Shown here piece after piece: positions 48,070-60,673 of a stretch of 64,000 nucleotides of DNA (its first letter is position 1; every line of letters begins with the position of its first letter). The notes under the pieces were generated by a model, which ran no database searches, was not told the DNA's origin, and was given only the letters and a program-made list of their open reading frames with translations. The DNA lies in assembly GCA_016946835.1 (NCBI GenBank), contig JACVTC010000006.1, forward strand, positions 1,288,501 through 1,352,500, written 5' to 3'. The DNA is from Neocallimastix lanati (nom. inval.). Taxonomy: Eukaryota > Neocallimastigomycota > Neocallimastigomycetes > Neocallimastigales > Neocallimastigaceae. A program made the position numbers and the translations under genes.

Positions 48070-48558
48070 ATGGAGTGTAAACAAAAAAGTCCAATAAATA
48101 GATATTAAATTAAAATATATATAATAATAAAATTAAATATATTATTATTTAAAACAAAAAAAATAAATTAAACAAAAAAAACAGGAAAAAAAAAATTAAT
48201 AATGAATCAAAAAATTTATTGGATTACAAACAATTAATAAAAATTAGAGCAAAAAAAAAATTAGAAAAATGGAAAAATAAGAAATAAGTATAATAGAAAA
48301 GTATAAATGAAAGAAGAAGAAGAAAAAAAAAATGTTAGATTTATAAAAATTAAAAATCTATGTATTAAAATATAAATTTTAATATTGAATATTAAAATTA
48401 CTATTTAAAATTGTTTATATCCGTTTAAATATATACTTTTGTATTTATTGTCATATTATCATATGGTATTTGTAAATCAAATATATAAAAATGATGATAT
48501 CTATTAATGTTATGTAATAAAAATACTTTTAAATTATTTAAAATAAAAAAAAAATAAT

Positions 48559-48600
<42 letters not shown>

Positions 48601-49604
48601 AATTAAAATAAATTAATTCAAAAGAAACAATTTATGTTAAGTTTGATTTTTTTAATTATTCTATACTTTTTTTTTTTTTTTTTTTTATAGGTATATCTAT
48701 ATTAATATTAATAAATAGAGATTGTGGCAGAAATAATAATCGTCAATTTAATAAATTATTGAATAATTTATTTTAAATAGGACATAAAAAAATAGAAATA
48801 ATTAAATAGTTTTTAATTTCAAGTTTATTATTATATTTGAAACATATTGTGTATAGTATTATACTAAATCCTATTTTTACTAATATTAATAAATAATAAT
48901 AATGCTCAACTTTTACGATAATTTTAATTGTAAATATTAAATTTTCATTTATTTATATATATTTTTTACTATTATTATTCATTATTTTAATTATATATAT
49001 ATATATACATATATGTATAATGTCTAAGACAATTTGATGTAAATACAATATTTATTAAAAGTATTTCCTTTAAATTATAACAATTATTTTATTTAATAAT
49101 TATTTAATCATCAATAGTAATAAATATTTAAAACATTTTAAACTTTTTATTTTTTTATATTAAATATTTCATTATAAAATATCTGAAACATTTTCAGTTT
49201 TTTTTTATTATTTATTTAGTATAGAAAAAAAAAAATTTTTTTTATTTAAATTATTTTTAGTATAATTAATTTTGAAATATAAAAGACTCACCTTATAGAT
49301 ATATCAAATAAAACTATAATAAAATTAATAATGATAATAAAAAGTAATTTATACTTTTTTTTTTTTTAATTATATTTTATTGTATATATAATAAATATTT
49401 TTCTTCCATTTGTTTTTTGCAAATGGACATTCATTCTATATGGAATATCATTTTAATAAAATAATAATATATATATTTATAATAAATAGATAAATAATAT
49501 TAATTTTTATTAATTGGTATTGCTGTGTACATATGATGTTTCTCTTTAACTCTATAAATGATAAATTATAATAAAAATATATTACAGCAATGAAAATTTT
49601 TTTA
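48070..49604. other. A/T-rich intergenic DNA
   Basis: No gene seen. Poly(A)/poly(T) runs at 48546-48575 and 48667-48686; short TA-dinucleotide runs at 48577-48596 and 48996-49007. Confidence 0.6.
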
Positions 49605-49613
49605 GTTTTTTAT

Positions 49614-49914
49614 GGGTGTGGGGCATTTCGCCAAATTGCATTTCGCCAGGTTGCATTTCGCCAATTTTTTTGAAAACATGTGGCGTATTAAAAAAATATG
49701 GCATTTCGCCAAATTGCATTTCGCCAAATTGAGAATTATTAAATAAATAAATAAATCAATAAATAAAATTAAATATTATTAATATCGCATAAAAACAATT
49801 TTTAAAAAAATATTTTGAATTAATATTTATTTATTTATTCATTTATTTATATCAATACTCTACTTGTCGAAATGCAACCTGGCGAATAGCAACTTGGGGA
49901 AATGCAACTCTCCC
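49614..49914. mobile_element. MULE-type MITE, copy 2
   Basis: 301 bp, same family as 27137-27530, flanked by a perfect 9-bp duplication GTTTTTTAT (49605-49613, 49915-49923). Compared with copy 1 it lacks one 15-bp unit on the left and a block of about 80 bp on the right; the core is nearly identical. It has no coding capacity. Confidence 0.9.
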
Positions 49915-49985
49915 GTTTTTTATTTCATATAAAATTGATGCTTTAATTGTTGAATTACCAAGGGTTAGAATTTATACATGATTAT

Positions 49986-50035
49986 AGGGGATCGTGCATT
50001 TTTCAATCCTACATTTCACAATGTGGCTTGTTTTT
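49986..50035. other. Possible remnant MULE-type end
   Basis: GGGGATCGTGCATTTTTCAA followed at a distance by ACAATGTGGCTTG resembles the TIR plus subterminal pattern of the MULE at 28483-35418. No partner end was found. Confidence 0.3.
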
Positions 50036-50689
50036 TAATAATTAAATAAATAATAAATATTTTTTTTTTTGTATATGTACATAATTTATTAATATTCAAT
50101 TGTAAAAATAATTTTTTATAATTCTTTTTTAATAGAATATATTATTATTTCTTTTGCAATAGTAATTTGATAATATTTAATTGAAAAATATATTATTTCT
50201 TTTGAAATAATTATTTAATAATATTTAATTATAAAAATATAATTATGTATATTTAAAATAAGAAATTTTTAATTAACTAAAATAATTGTTTAATAATTTT
50301 AATACTTTTGAATAAAGGTATTAAAATTTTTAACCAATTATTTTAGATAATTAAAAAAATCCAATTTACTGATTTTTTTTATAAAGAATTATTTTAACTA
50401 ATTCGAAAAATTTTATTGTTCATTTTCATTTGGTCATTTTTTCGTTAAGTATTGATTATATGTTTTTTAATTGATAATTTTAAGTTAAATCTCTTAAACA
50501 TTTCAACCATAATTCAACGAATTCATTTCTTTTTCTTTTCTTTTCTTTTCTTTTCTTTTCTTTCTTTCTTTTTTTTTTTTTAATGAAATTTCCATATTTT
50601 TGTAATGTTTAATTAAGGCATTTATTTCATCAGTTCATCTAAATTTTTTTTTATTTGATTATATATTTAATTATTAAATTATTTATACT

Positions 50690-50945
50690 TTCATATATGA
50701 TTGTATAATATAACCAAAAGTCAATTTTCTATCAACTAAATCAACTAAATCACTGGCATAATCAGCAACAGAGTATCCTGTAACGTCATAACATAATTTG
50801 TTATTTATGGTGTTATTTAAATATTTTATGCTATTAATTAACGTTTTCTAGTCAATTTTCCAATCAGGAACACCTGGATTTTCTGACTTTCTGGCGGATT
50901 TATAAACTGTGTATGCAATATCTGGTCCTGCATATTTAGCCAAAA
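50690..50945 (-). pseudogene. Ty1/copia RNase H relic
   Basis: The minus-strand frame reads GPDIAYTVYKSARKSENPGV, then DWKID, a stop, LINSIKYLNNTI, YDVTGYSVADYASDLVD and RKLTFGYI. This follows the end of copia-type pol (W-K-x-x-x-R-x-L-x-Y-L ... GYSDADWAGD ... RKSTSGY). One in-frame stop and no flanking coding sequence or LTR; an old fragment. Confidence 0.7.
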
Positions 50946-51095
50946 ATATTAAAGATCATTGAAAGTATTTAACTATATTTTACATGTATTTATATTATTT
51001 GTGGCTTGATTTTATAGTTAATATTTAATTAAAGTTATATTTCATTTACTTATTTCATAATATTTTTTTATTTATTTAATTTATTATTTTTATAG

Positions 51096-51108
51096 TAAAA
51101 CTGGAATT

Positions 51109-51142
<34 letters not shown>

Positions 51143-51210
51143 TAATAATAATAATAATAACAATAATAATAATAATAACAATAATAATAATAATAATAAT
51201 AATAATTAAT
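51096..51210. repeat. AAT trinucleotide repeat
   Basis: (AAT)n with occasional AAC units. Its end supplies the 15-bp direct repeat next to the SINE-like element. Confidence 0.8.
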
Positions 51211-51214
51211 TTTT

Positions 51215-51257
<43 letters not shown>

Positions 51258-51570
51258 GACTGAAGACTTTTGTCTCTCCCATATGTTAATATGGGTGTAT
51301 GATTAACTCCTCATAAGTAAAGAATCTTCATATAGAAGCATCTTACGCGATCCTCAAGGGAAAGCAGAGTCCAGTATAGGTGGTGTCCTTGCCATCCCAG
51401 ATGGTGCTGGAAACTGTAATCCTCTCAGACAAGGCTTACGCAATGGGATTCTTATAATATTAGAAATATATAAAACATACCTACCTGAGTATCGTTTAAC
51501 CCCTAACCTTCACGCAAAACCCAGAGGGAAAAATCGTGAAGATTTGATACTTACGGGGGTCGATCCAGAG
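51211..51570 (-). mobile_element. SINE-like retroposon with A tail
   Basis: On the minus strand, about 315 bp of ordinary base composition ends in a tail of about 44 A residues (T run at 51211-51254). Identical 15-bp direct repeats ATAATAATAATTAAT flank it (51196-51210 and 51571-51585), although the repeat is simple sequence. The minus-strand 5' end has GGATCGACCCC, one change from a Pol III B box. A 7-bp hairpin CCCATAT/ATATGGG lies at 51278-51295. A plus-strand frame is open for about 85 codons to 51596 but starts without ATG and is not recognised. The source RNA is unknown. Confidence 0.5.
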
Positions 51571-51585
51571 ATAATAATAATTAAT

Positions 51586-52518
51586 AATCATAATTAAAAT
51601 TGAAATAAAACCTATTTTATGCATAATATTAATAAATATATACATATACATATGCTTAAATCACATGTATTTTTTTTCTATGTTCAATATAAAATTTTTT
51701 CTATATAATATAAATTTATACACATGTACATGCATAAATTACATGTTATAAAGTGAAAGAATTTTAGCTAAAATTTTAAGAATAATCAAATAATAATCAT
51801 ATAAGAGTTTTATAATAAAAAAATTAAATGAATTGAATAAATAAATAAAATATAATTAATGAATAAATAAATTAATAAACAAACAAATAAATAAATAATA
51901 AGAAAATAAATAAATAAATAAATAAATGAGAAGGGAATTAATAGATAAATAAGTTAATAATAAAAATAAGTAAAAAAAAAAAATAAATGAATGAATAAAG
52001 AAATAAAGAAATTGTAAATATTAAATATATAACTTAAATTTGACTATTTAATTTTATAAAAAATTATAATTAAAAATTATTATTATTATGTATAAATTTT
52101 TTAAAATTATTTAAAATATATAACCTTAATTTTAATAAAAAATGAAATAATTATTTATTATTTTTAATATTTTTAATTATATATATTTAATATTTTTATT
52201 TTTATTTTTTTTTTATTATAAAATTTAATAGCCAAATTATATAAATTGTATTAATATTATTAAAAAAAGATCATAAAATATTTATTAAATTAATTTCATT
52301 AATACAATTAAAACAAGGTATAAATATAAAAAAAATAAAAGAAATAATAAAAAATAAATGTAAATTAAATAATATATATATATATATTTATATGAAAATT
52401 TATAATATTTATACAATTAATTTTATAACAATATTTGTAATTTTTATAACAAATAATAACACTAATAATAATAATAATAAATGAATACAATGATATTTAA
52501 TGTTTAATATTATCAAGA
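51586..52518. other. A/T-rich promoter-side DNA of Rpn3
   Basis: No gene. TAAATAA-type arrays at 51830-52010 and a TA run at 52370-52390. The start codon at 52519 has the context CAAGAATGG. Confidence 0.55.
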
Positions 52519-55500
52519 ATGGAGGCAAGTAAGGAAATAAAAGATGTTGAAATGGAAGTTGTAAAATCTCCAGAAGAAGAACAAAAAGAATTATTAAATT
52601 TATTATTAGCAGGTATATTATAAATTGTATTTTTGATAATAATAAAAATCATTAAATGGAGCAATCATTTTATGTTCAATATTTATAATTATTTTAAAGA
52701 ATAATTTATTTTTTATTTTATATCTAATTTAAATGCATAACATATAAATAAAAATGATTTACTTTTTAAAAATTTCATTTTTTTTTTTAATAGAAGATAA
52801 ATTTAACAAAACAGAAAGAATAGAATATTTATTATAATATTAATTTTAAGAAAATTATAATTTTAAAAAATGTTTTTTTTTTTATGTTCTGTTCTATCTT
52901 ATAAATATTATTAATATATAAAAATATTACAAATTTTATTTTATTTTATTTTATTTTATTTTTATTTTTATTTTTATTTTATTTTTTTATTTTTTTAAAT
53001 GGTTTGTTATTTATGAAAAAATTAATTTAATATTATGTCATTTCATAATTATTGTAGATATTAAACAAAATGTCATAAACTTGGAAAAGGCTGTAAACAC
53101 AATTGAAAATCGTTTCATTACTAGAGTTTTAAGAACTTTCCCAAGCATTAGAAGAAGATTAACTGATGTTGCATTAGCTAAAATCATTAATATTCATGTA
53201 CCTCAAGGTATATTTATATACTAAGTTAACATTAATAACAACAGAAAATAAATTTAATAATAAATTTAATAATAATAGTAATAAAAGGAAATTGCAAAAT
53301 GCTATATCATTAATAAACTTATTTTTTGTACCTTAAATTAAAATTAACATTTCGAAATGTTTTTTTTTCTCTCTCCAATAATATAAACTTTTATTATATG
53401 CAGATGATCCTTCAAAGGCTGTTTTATTAAAATATATTGGAAAAGTAATTTTTTATTTTATTTTATTTTATTTTATTTTATTTTATAATATATTATATAA
53501 TATGTTATTATTCAGGAAGTTGACAATATTATTAAATGATAAGTATTAATTTAATTAATATCAATGAATTTTTAAAAATTTTATTCATAATGAAAATAAA
53601 TAATATATTACACAATAAAAGGAATCAGAATCAATGGAACTTGATCAAGAATTAAATGACAAAAACAAAACAAAAGCTTATCTTCCAGAAGTTGAAACCT
53701 ATTTATTATTATTAGTTTTAATATATCTTCATGATAAAAAAGAATATGAAAAGGTATATTTCCTAAATTTTTTATTTTTAATTAATATATAAATATATTT
53801 TAATAAAGTATATGATTCATATAGATATGAAATGAGAAATATTTAGAAAAATATTATAATATTAATCATTAATCATATACATATATATATATAATATATA
53901 ATAATTTAATAAAAAATATTTAAATACTAAATATTTGAAATCTTCATAAAGGGTGCTGAATTATCTTCAAATTATATTGATAGAGTTATTTCTTTCAATA
54001 GACGTACTATGGATATGTTAGCAGCAAAATTCTATTTTTATTATTCAAGATTCTTTGAATTAACTAATCGTTTATCTTCTATTAGAACGTAATAATAAAT
54101 TTAATAATTATATATATTTTGAAATGTATATAATATGAACTGGTTAATAAAACTATTTTTTTTTTTTTTTCATCATTATTATTTTATTATTATTATTTTA
54201 TTATTATTATTTTATTATTATTATTTTATTATTATATAATATTCAATTATTAATAATTATTTATTAGTAAACTTCTTGCTGCTCAAAGAACAACTGCTTT
54301 GAGACATGATAGTGAATCTCAAGTATGATAGACTCTATATTTATAATAATAAAATTTTAATTTTCAAATATCTATATATATTAACAAGATGAATGAATTT
54401 TATTATTAAATAATTAGGCTACTATTTTAAATCTTTTATTAAGAAACTACTTACATTATAATTTAGTTGAACAAGCTGATAAACTTGTTCTTAAAACCAC
54501 TTTCCCAGAAGAAGCTAGCAATAATCAATTTGCTCGTTATATGTTATATTTAGGTCGTATTAAGGCTATTCAACTTGACTATACTTCTGCTAATCGTTAT
54601 TTATTACAAGCTATTAGAAAAGCTCCCCAAACATCAAAGACTGTTGGTTTCCTTCAAGCTGTAAGTTTTCATTTTATATTTTATTTTATATTTTATATTT
54701 TATATTTTATATTTTATTTTATATTTTATTTCATATTTTTTTTATTATTTTTTAATTCTACATGATATTATTTATTATTATATATTTTGTTTATTTGGTT
54801 TCTGTTATAAAATATAAATTTACAATAAATATATTTAATATATTAATTTATATCATTCATAGGCCAATAAATTGTCTATTATTGTTCAAATTTTGATGGG
54901 TGAAATTCCAGCTAAATCTTTATTTAAACAACCTGAATTAAAGAAATCTCTTGAGCCTTATTTCCATATTACTCAAGGTAAATAATAAATAAATTGTATT
55001 TTTTATTTTTTTTTTTATTTTTTTTAATGATATTAATATTAATACAAATCATTTCTATTTAATAATATAACGATAATAACTTAATAAACTTAATGTGTAT
55101 TGGTATTAATAACAATAACAATAATAATAAAAATACATTATTTTTCAATAAATAGCTGTTCGTGTTGGTGATTTAACTAAATTTAAGGAAACATTAAATA
55201 AATATACACCAGTTTTCCGTGCTGATAATACTTATACTTTAATCTTAAGGTAGAATAATTATTTAATAAATCAATAAATCAATAAAAAATAGTTAATATA
55301 AAAAGATTCTAAATTGGATTACAATAATTAATTTTTGATATTTATATTTTTTTTTTATGATGTTTGTTTTTGAATAATGTTATATATTATTGTATAATTT
55401 TTTTTTTTATAATATCTTATATATATATAAATTATAAATAATTAAATATAATATAACTATTACAATGATAAATTAAAAGATTACGTCACAATGTTATTAA

Positions 55501-56134
55501 GACCGGTATTCGTATGATTAGTTTATCCTATTCAAGAATATCGTTACGTGATATTTGTCATAAGTTACAATTAGATAGTGAAGAAGATGCTGAATATATT
55601 ATTGCTAAAGCCATTCGTGATGGTGTTATTGATGCCACTATTAACCATGAAGAAGGTTATATGAAATCTAAAGAAATTGTTGATATATATTCTACTAATG
55701 AACCACAAGAAGCATTCAATGAATGTATTACTTTCTGCTTAAATCTTCGTAATGAATCCGTAAAGGTAATATATAAATGAATTAAAATATATATATATAT
55801 ATAGCTCTTTAATTTTTTTAGTTTAATTATTTTTTTATTATTTTTATGATTTAATATTTTTTTTAAAAAAAAAAAAAGAATAAAAAAAAAAAAATCGAAA
55901 AAACAAAATTAGTTTAATGATTATTAAATAAAATAAGTTAATATAATAATTTATAAATGAAAATTTATTAATGAAATATATAAATATTATATATTATAGG
56001 CTATGCGTTTCCCATCTAATGCTTATAGAAAAGAATTAGCTTCTGCAAAGGAAATAGATGATGAAGAACGCAAATTAGCTAAAGAAATTGAAGATGGAGA
56101 ATTAGATGATGATAGTATGGACGATGATTATTAA
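52519..56134 (+). CDS. RPN3: 26S proteasome lid subunit Rpn3/PSMD3 (11 exons)
   Basis: Exons: 52519-52612, 53058-53207, 53404-53444, 53622-53753, 53952-54088, 54268-54322, 54418-54660, 54863-54977, 55156-55249, 55480-55765, 56000-56134. All ten introns are GT..AG and keep frame, giving 493 residues (family about 520-535). Hallmarks include [67 protein letters not shown] and [18 protein letters not shown]-like helices lead to a PCI domain (about residues 250-425), and the C-terminus is acidic (ends SMDDDY). Rpn3 is a structural subunit of the regulatory particle lid in cytosol and nucleus. The third exon is only 41 nt. The family assignment is very secure; small uncertainty remains at the first exon junctions. 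Confidence 0.96.
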
Positions 56135-56518
56135 ATGAAATAATCATTCATTCATTCATTTAATCATTCAATCAATCAATCAATCATTCAATTAATAATT
56201 AAAATTTCGTATTTTTTTTTTTCTTTTTTTTTTTTTTATTGTCTTTAGTTAAATTCGTTTATTATTTTTTTTTTTATTTAAATCAAAAATAATATTAAAA
56301 TAATTGCCATTACAATAATAATAATAATAATAGTAATAATAATTAAAATAAGCATATAAAATAAGCAAATAATAAATAAATGAATTAAAAAAAAAAAAAA
56401 AAAAAAGTGTCAACTAAAAAATAAAAAATAAAAAAATGAAAAAAAAAAAAAAAAAAAATAAATAAATAAATAAATAAATGTAAAAAAATCATTTAATTAT
56501 ATATTATTTTTTTCATTA

Positions 56519-56567
<49 letters not shown>

Positions 56568-56655
56568 AATAAGAATAATAATAAAATAATCAAAAAATAA
56601 AAATAAAAAAAAAATTGTTTTAATTTTTTCAATTATTTATTTTTATTTCATTATA

Positions 56656-56710
<55 letters not shown>

Positions 56711-57660
56711 AAGATGTGATACTATTGTTGTTATATGAAGGTAATAGTGCTATAGAAAATTGTCACAATTGTTGTCTCATACTGTTGTGGTGAAATGATT
56801 AATTATTTATTCTTCACTGGATATTTAAATGGTTCACTTTTTCTACTGTAAGATCATAATTATACGATTTCGTTAAATTTCAATTAGAAGTCGTAGAGTT
56901 TTTTTTTTTTTTTTTTTGACGATTGTCCTAAATTCTGTCCTTGTTGAGAAAAAAAAAAAAAAAAAAGGTGATCAATCTTTTTATCTATCCATTGGATAGT
57001 TGAATGCTCTACCTTTTTCTCTATGTTGATATGAATCTTTAGATTTCATCAATGACCTTTTTTTTTTTTTTTTCATTTTGTTTTGCCAATAAAGTTAAGA
57101 AATCTTTTCCTTACGGCCTTCTTTTTTTTTTTTTTTTAATATTTTTGAATATGAAAAATTTCATCAACAACTTACATTTATATATATTCCTTCTTGGTTG
57201 AATTTCAGCTTTAGATGAGCTACTATTCAATACAGGGGAAACGGAAGACATTTTAAGTGAACAACTCCTAAAAAATTCATAGGGATATTTAAATGGTTCA
57301 CTTTTTTTTCTACTGTAAGATCAAAATTATAATATTTCTTAAACTTGTTTGGAAGTAAAATAAATAAATTACCTTTATTATATATATATATTTTTTTTAT
57401 TCTTTATTTGTTATCTGTTCATCTATTTTAGATTGGAAAATCAAAATTAATGAATATAAAATTTATGTTCCTTTTTGATGAATATATTTAACTTTGAGTT
57501 CAGTGTTTCCTACTCTGAACACAATCAGCTTCGTGGATTTCTTAATTAATACTGTACCAGTCATTCGACAGAGCAAAGAAGAACTACTATTACTAGTCCT
57601 TCAAATTCATCTAATATACATATACATAGTATGTTTTTTAATAATCTAATTTTATTTTAA
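56135..57660. other. Intergenic DNA with T tracts and a diverged direct repeat
   Basis: No gene. Long T runs (56523-56560, 56672-56709, 56900-56917) separate more ordinary sequence. A ~70-bp direct repeat starting TATTTAAATGGTTCACTTTT occurs at 56821 and 57283, including CTACTGTAAGATCA in both. Short open frames are broken by stops; a decayed gene is possible. Confidence 0.45.
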
Positions 57661-57684
57661 TAAATTCTTTTTTTTTTTTTTTTT

Positions 57685-57765
57685 GTGAATATTATTAATA
57701 AATAATAATAAATAATAAATAATAAATAATAAATAATAAATAATAAATAATAAAATAATAAATAA

Positions 57766-57813
<48 letters not shown>

Positions 57814-58110
57814 AAATAATAAATAATAAATAATAAATAATAAATAATAAATAATAAATAATAAATAAATAAATAAATAATAAATAAATAAATAATAAAT
57901 AAATAAATAATAAATAATAAATAAATAAATAAATAATAAATAAATAAATAATAAATAAATAAAAAAATAAATAATAAATAATAAATGAATTTAAATAATA
58001 AATAATAAATGAATTTAAATAGTAAATAATAAATAATAAATAAATAAATAAATAAATAAATAATATTAAATAATAAATAAATAATAAACAATAAATGAAT
58101 TATTAAATAA
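57685..58110. repeat. AAATAAT/AAAT satellite
   Basis: A nearly uninterrupted array of AATAAATAAT and AAAT units. The long minus-strand open frame across it (I/Y/L/F only) is a repeat artefact. Confidence 0.85.
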
Positions 58111-60673
58111 TAATAAAAATTTAAAATAATACTAAATAATAATAAAAATTCATTATAATATTAATAATAAATGATCATTATGATAATAAAAATAATGAAG
58201 GTTCATTATAATAATAATAATAAAAATAAAAATAAAAGCTTATTATAATAATGAATAATAATAATAATAGTATTAAATAATGAATAATAATATATAAGAA
58301 TATGAATAATGTATTATGATAAGTATATTATTAATATTTATAATATAAATAAGTAAATAGATGAATATGAATTAAGGATAGTTTTCATAAATTAAAGATA
58401 AATAAAAAGAAATATTGTATTTATTTAATAATCTGTATTAATTAATATAATAATAATAATTAATATAGAATAAATAAAAATAAAATTAATAAATATAATT
58501 AATATAATAAATTATAAATAATGTAAAGTATAAATATAATATAATATAATATAATATAATATAATATAATATATTGGCTATTACAATTAAATCAAATTTA
58601 ATTAAAATATACCTAATAAATAAAATTTAAATAAATTGGTATAAAATAAAATGAATGGAATATCCATTTTATTTTATATTAAATTAATATATGGTAACAT
58701 ATATTATGAATACAAATTATATATAATTGAAATTTTCGAAAAAAGTATTAAAAATAAATAAGTAAATAAGTAAATAAGTGGGTAAATAAATAAGTAAATA
58801 ATAAGTAAATAATAAGTAAGTAAATAAATAAATAATAAATAAAATTTTAAAATTATTATAAAGTATGTAATTACCAAAAAGGAAAATGTATTCATTCAAT
58901 ATATATTCAATATGATGCATTATGATTTGCTAAAATAATACGTATTATGCAAATGTAAATGGTAAAATATAGAATTGATGAATATAAATATATTTATTAT
59001 TAAAATGAATATTGGTTTAATGTTGGCTTAAAGATTCTTATGCTTAAAGATTCTTATGTATTAAATAGAGGAACTTAATAATAATAAATAGAAATAAAAA
59101 AGACACTAAAAAGTATTAACTATATTTAATTAAATTATTATTAAATAATATATTTAAAAGAAATATAAAATGCCTGATTTAATAGAATGATATAAAAATA
59201 AAAAGCAAATATTCCTTTTTTATTTAATGCTTTATAGGATATGAATGAAAAAAAAAAACTCTTTTTAAAAGCATGATTAACATTTGGAAATTTTTTTTAT
59301 ATTTAATTATATTTATTATACATTTATAATATATTTCAATATATTTCAATTATATTGATTATATTGCGATATATTAAAATTTATTAATAAATCATACATT
59401 AAAAATTATTAAAATCATAAATTTTATTAAATAGTAAATAACTTAATTATTTATTTATTATTTATTATTAATTTATATAATTATTTAATTATTTAATTAT
59501 TTAATTATTAATTTATTTAATTACTTAATTATTTAATTATTTAATTATTATATATTATCTTATTATTATTTAATATATATCATTTATTAATGGTTTAATA
59601 AATAGAATAATATGAATTAACTTTTTTTTTTATTTATATGATTTTTATTTATTTACCTTTTTTTTTTTATTATATTTAACCATAACAAAAAAAAAATTTT
59701 TTTATTCTATTCTTAAAAGACCGTTATATTTTATAAAATATTTAAAAACAATAAAAAATAACAACTACAATCAAAAAATTAAAAATAAAATAAATATAAT
59801 AAAACTATAAAATAATTTTTGTGTATCATATTTTAAAAAAAAGTATTAAAAGACTTTATTACAACAAAGATAAACGTTAACCATCGCAAATCGAATATAA
59901 ATTTAATTTTTAAGATTATTTTAGAAAAGTATATATTTTCTATTTCTTTTTTTTACTTTTTTATTTTTTATTTTTTTTTTTTTTTACTTTATTTTATTTC
60001 TTATTTTTATTTCATATATTTTATCATATATTATTTAAATTTATATTATATTCTATTTTATTTTTGTTTTCATTCTTTATAATGAAAATAATATAATTAG
60101 TTTAAAAGTTTATATTTAAATTAATTATTAAAAGTAAACAAAGAATTTATATTTAAATGTTTATATTTTTAAAGGAAATCCTTTTTTTTTTTTTTTTAGT
60201 AGGAGAAATAAGTAAAATAAATTAAGCATATTATTATTTTAAATAAAATAGATTTATAATTATAGAGTTTTCATAAAGTTCATGAGATTAATTATAATAT
60301 TTTATATGAAATGTAGAGTATACTATTGAATTAAATAAATAAAAAAAAAAAAAAAAAAAATTATTCAAAAAGATAAAAATAAACAAAAATATTAATAAAG
60401 ATAAAAAGTAACATTTTCTTAATGTATTAAATTTAAATGAAAACAGAAAAAATGTATATAACATATATAATATTAATAAGATAAAGAAATTCTTAGCCAA
60501 AATATAGCAAAATTTTAATTTTCTTAATTCCTTTTTTTTTTCCTATAGAAATTTTATTTATTTATATTATTGTAATAGTAAATAATTATTTATAAATACT
60601 AATTTATATTTATTTTTATTATAATTATATATATATATTATTAAAATAAAGCAAATACAATATATAATAAAGA
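58111..60673. other. A/T-rich intergenic DNA
   Basis: No gene recognised on either strand. Contains an ATAAT array (58540-58570), TAAATAAG repeats (58755-58830), an ATTTAATT block (59475-59560) and T runs before the Dhh1 gene. The window 59840-59935 is slightly less A/T-rich but has no open frame. Confidence 0.55.

Noticed and set aside
47222-48097. Several open frames overlapping the esterase
   Set aside because: Shadows in other frames of the intact 524-residue gene.
51545-51560. U1 snRNA 5' end (ATACTTAC)
   Set aside because: Only eight bases match; the following sequence and the rest of the region do not fit U1.
51334-51596. 85-codon open frame in the SINE-like island as a gene
   Set aside because: No start codon, no recognisable domain, and the A tail with flanking repeats points to a retroposed RNA. 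Kept as an observation only.
52793-52835. Possible extra exon of Rpn3 after an AATAG acceptor
   Set aside because: It runs into a stop quickly, and joining exon 1 directly to 53058 gives continuous family-like sequence.
57657-58091. 144-codon minus-strand open frame
   Set aside because: Lies entirely in an AAATAAT satellite; the translation is Ile/Tyr/Leu/Phe only.
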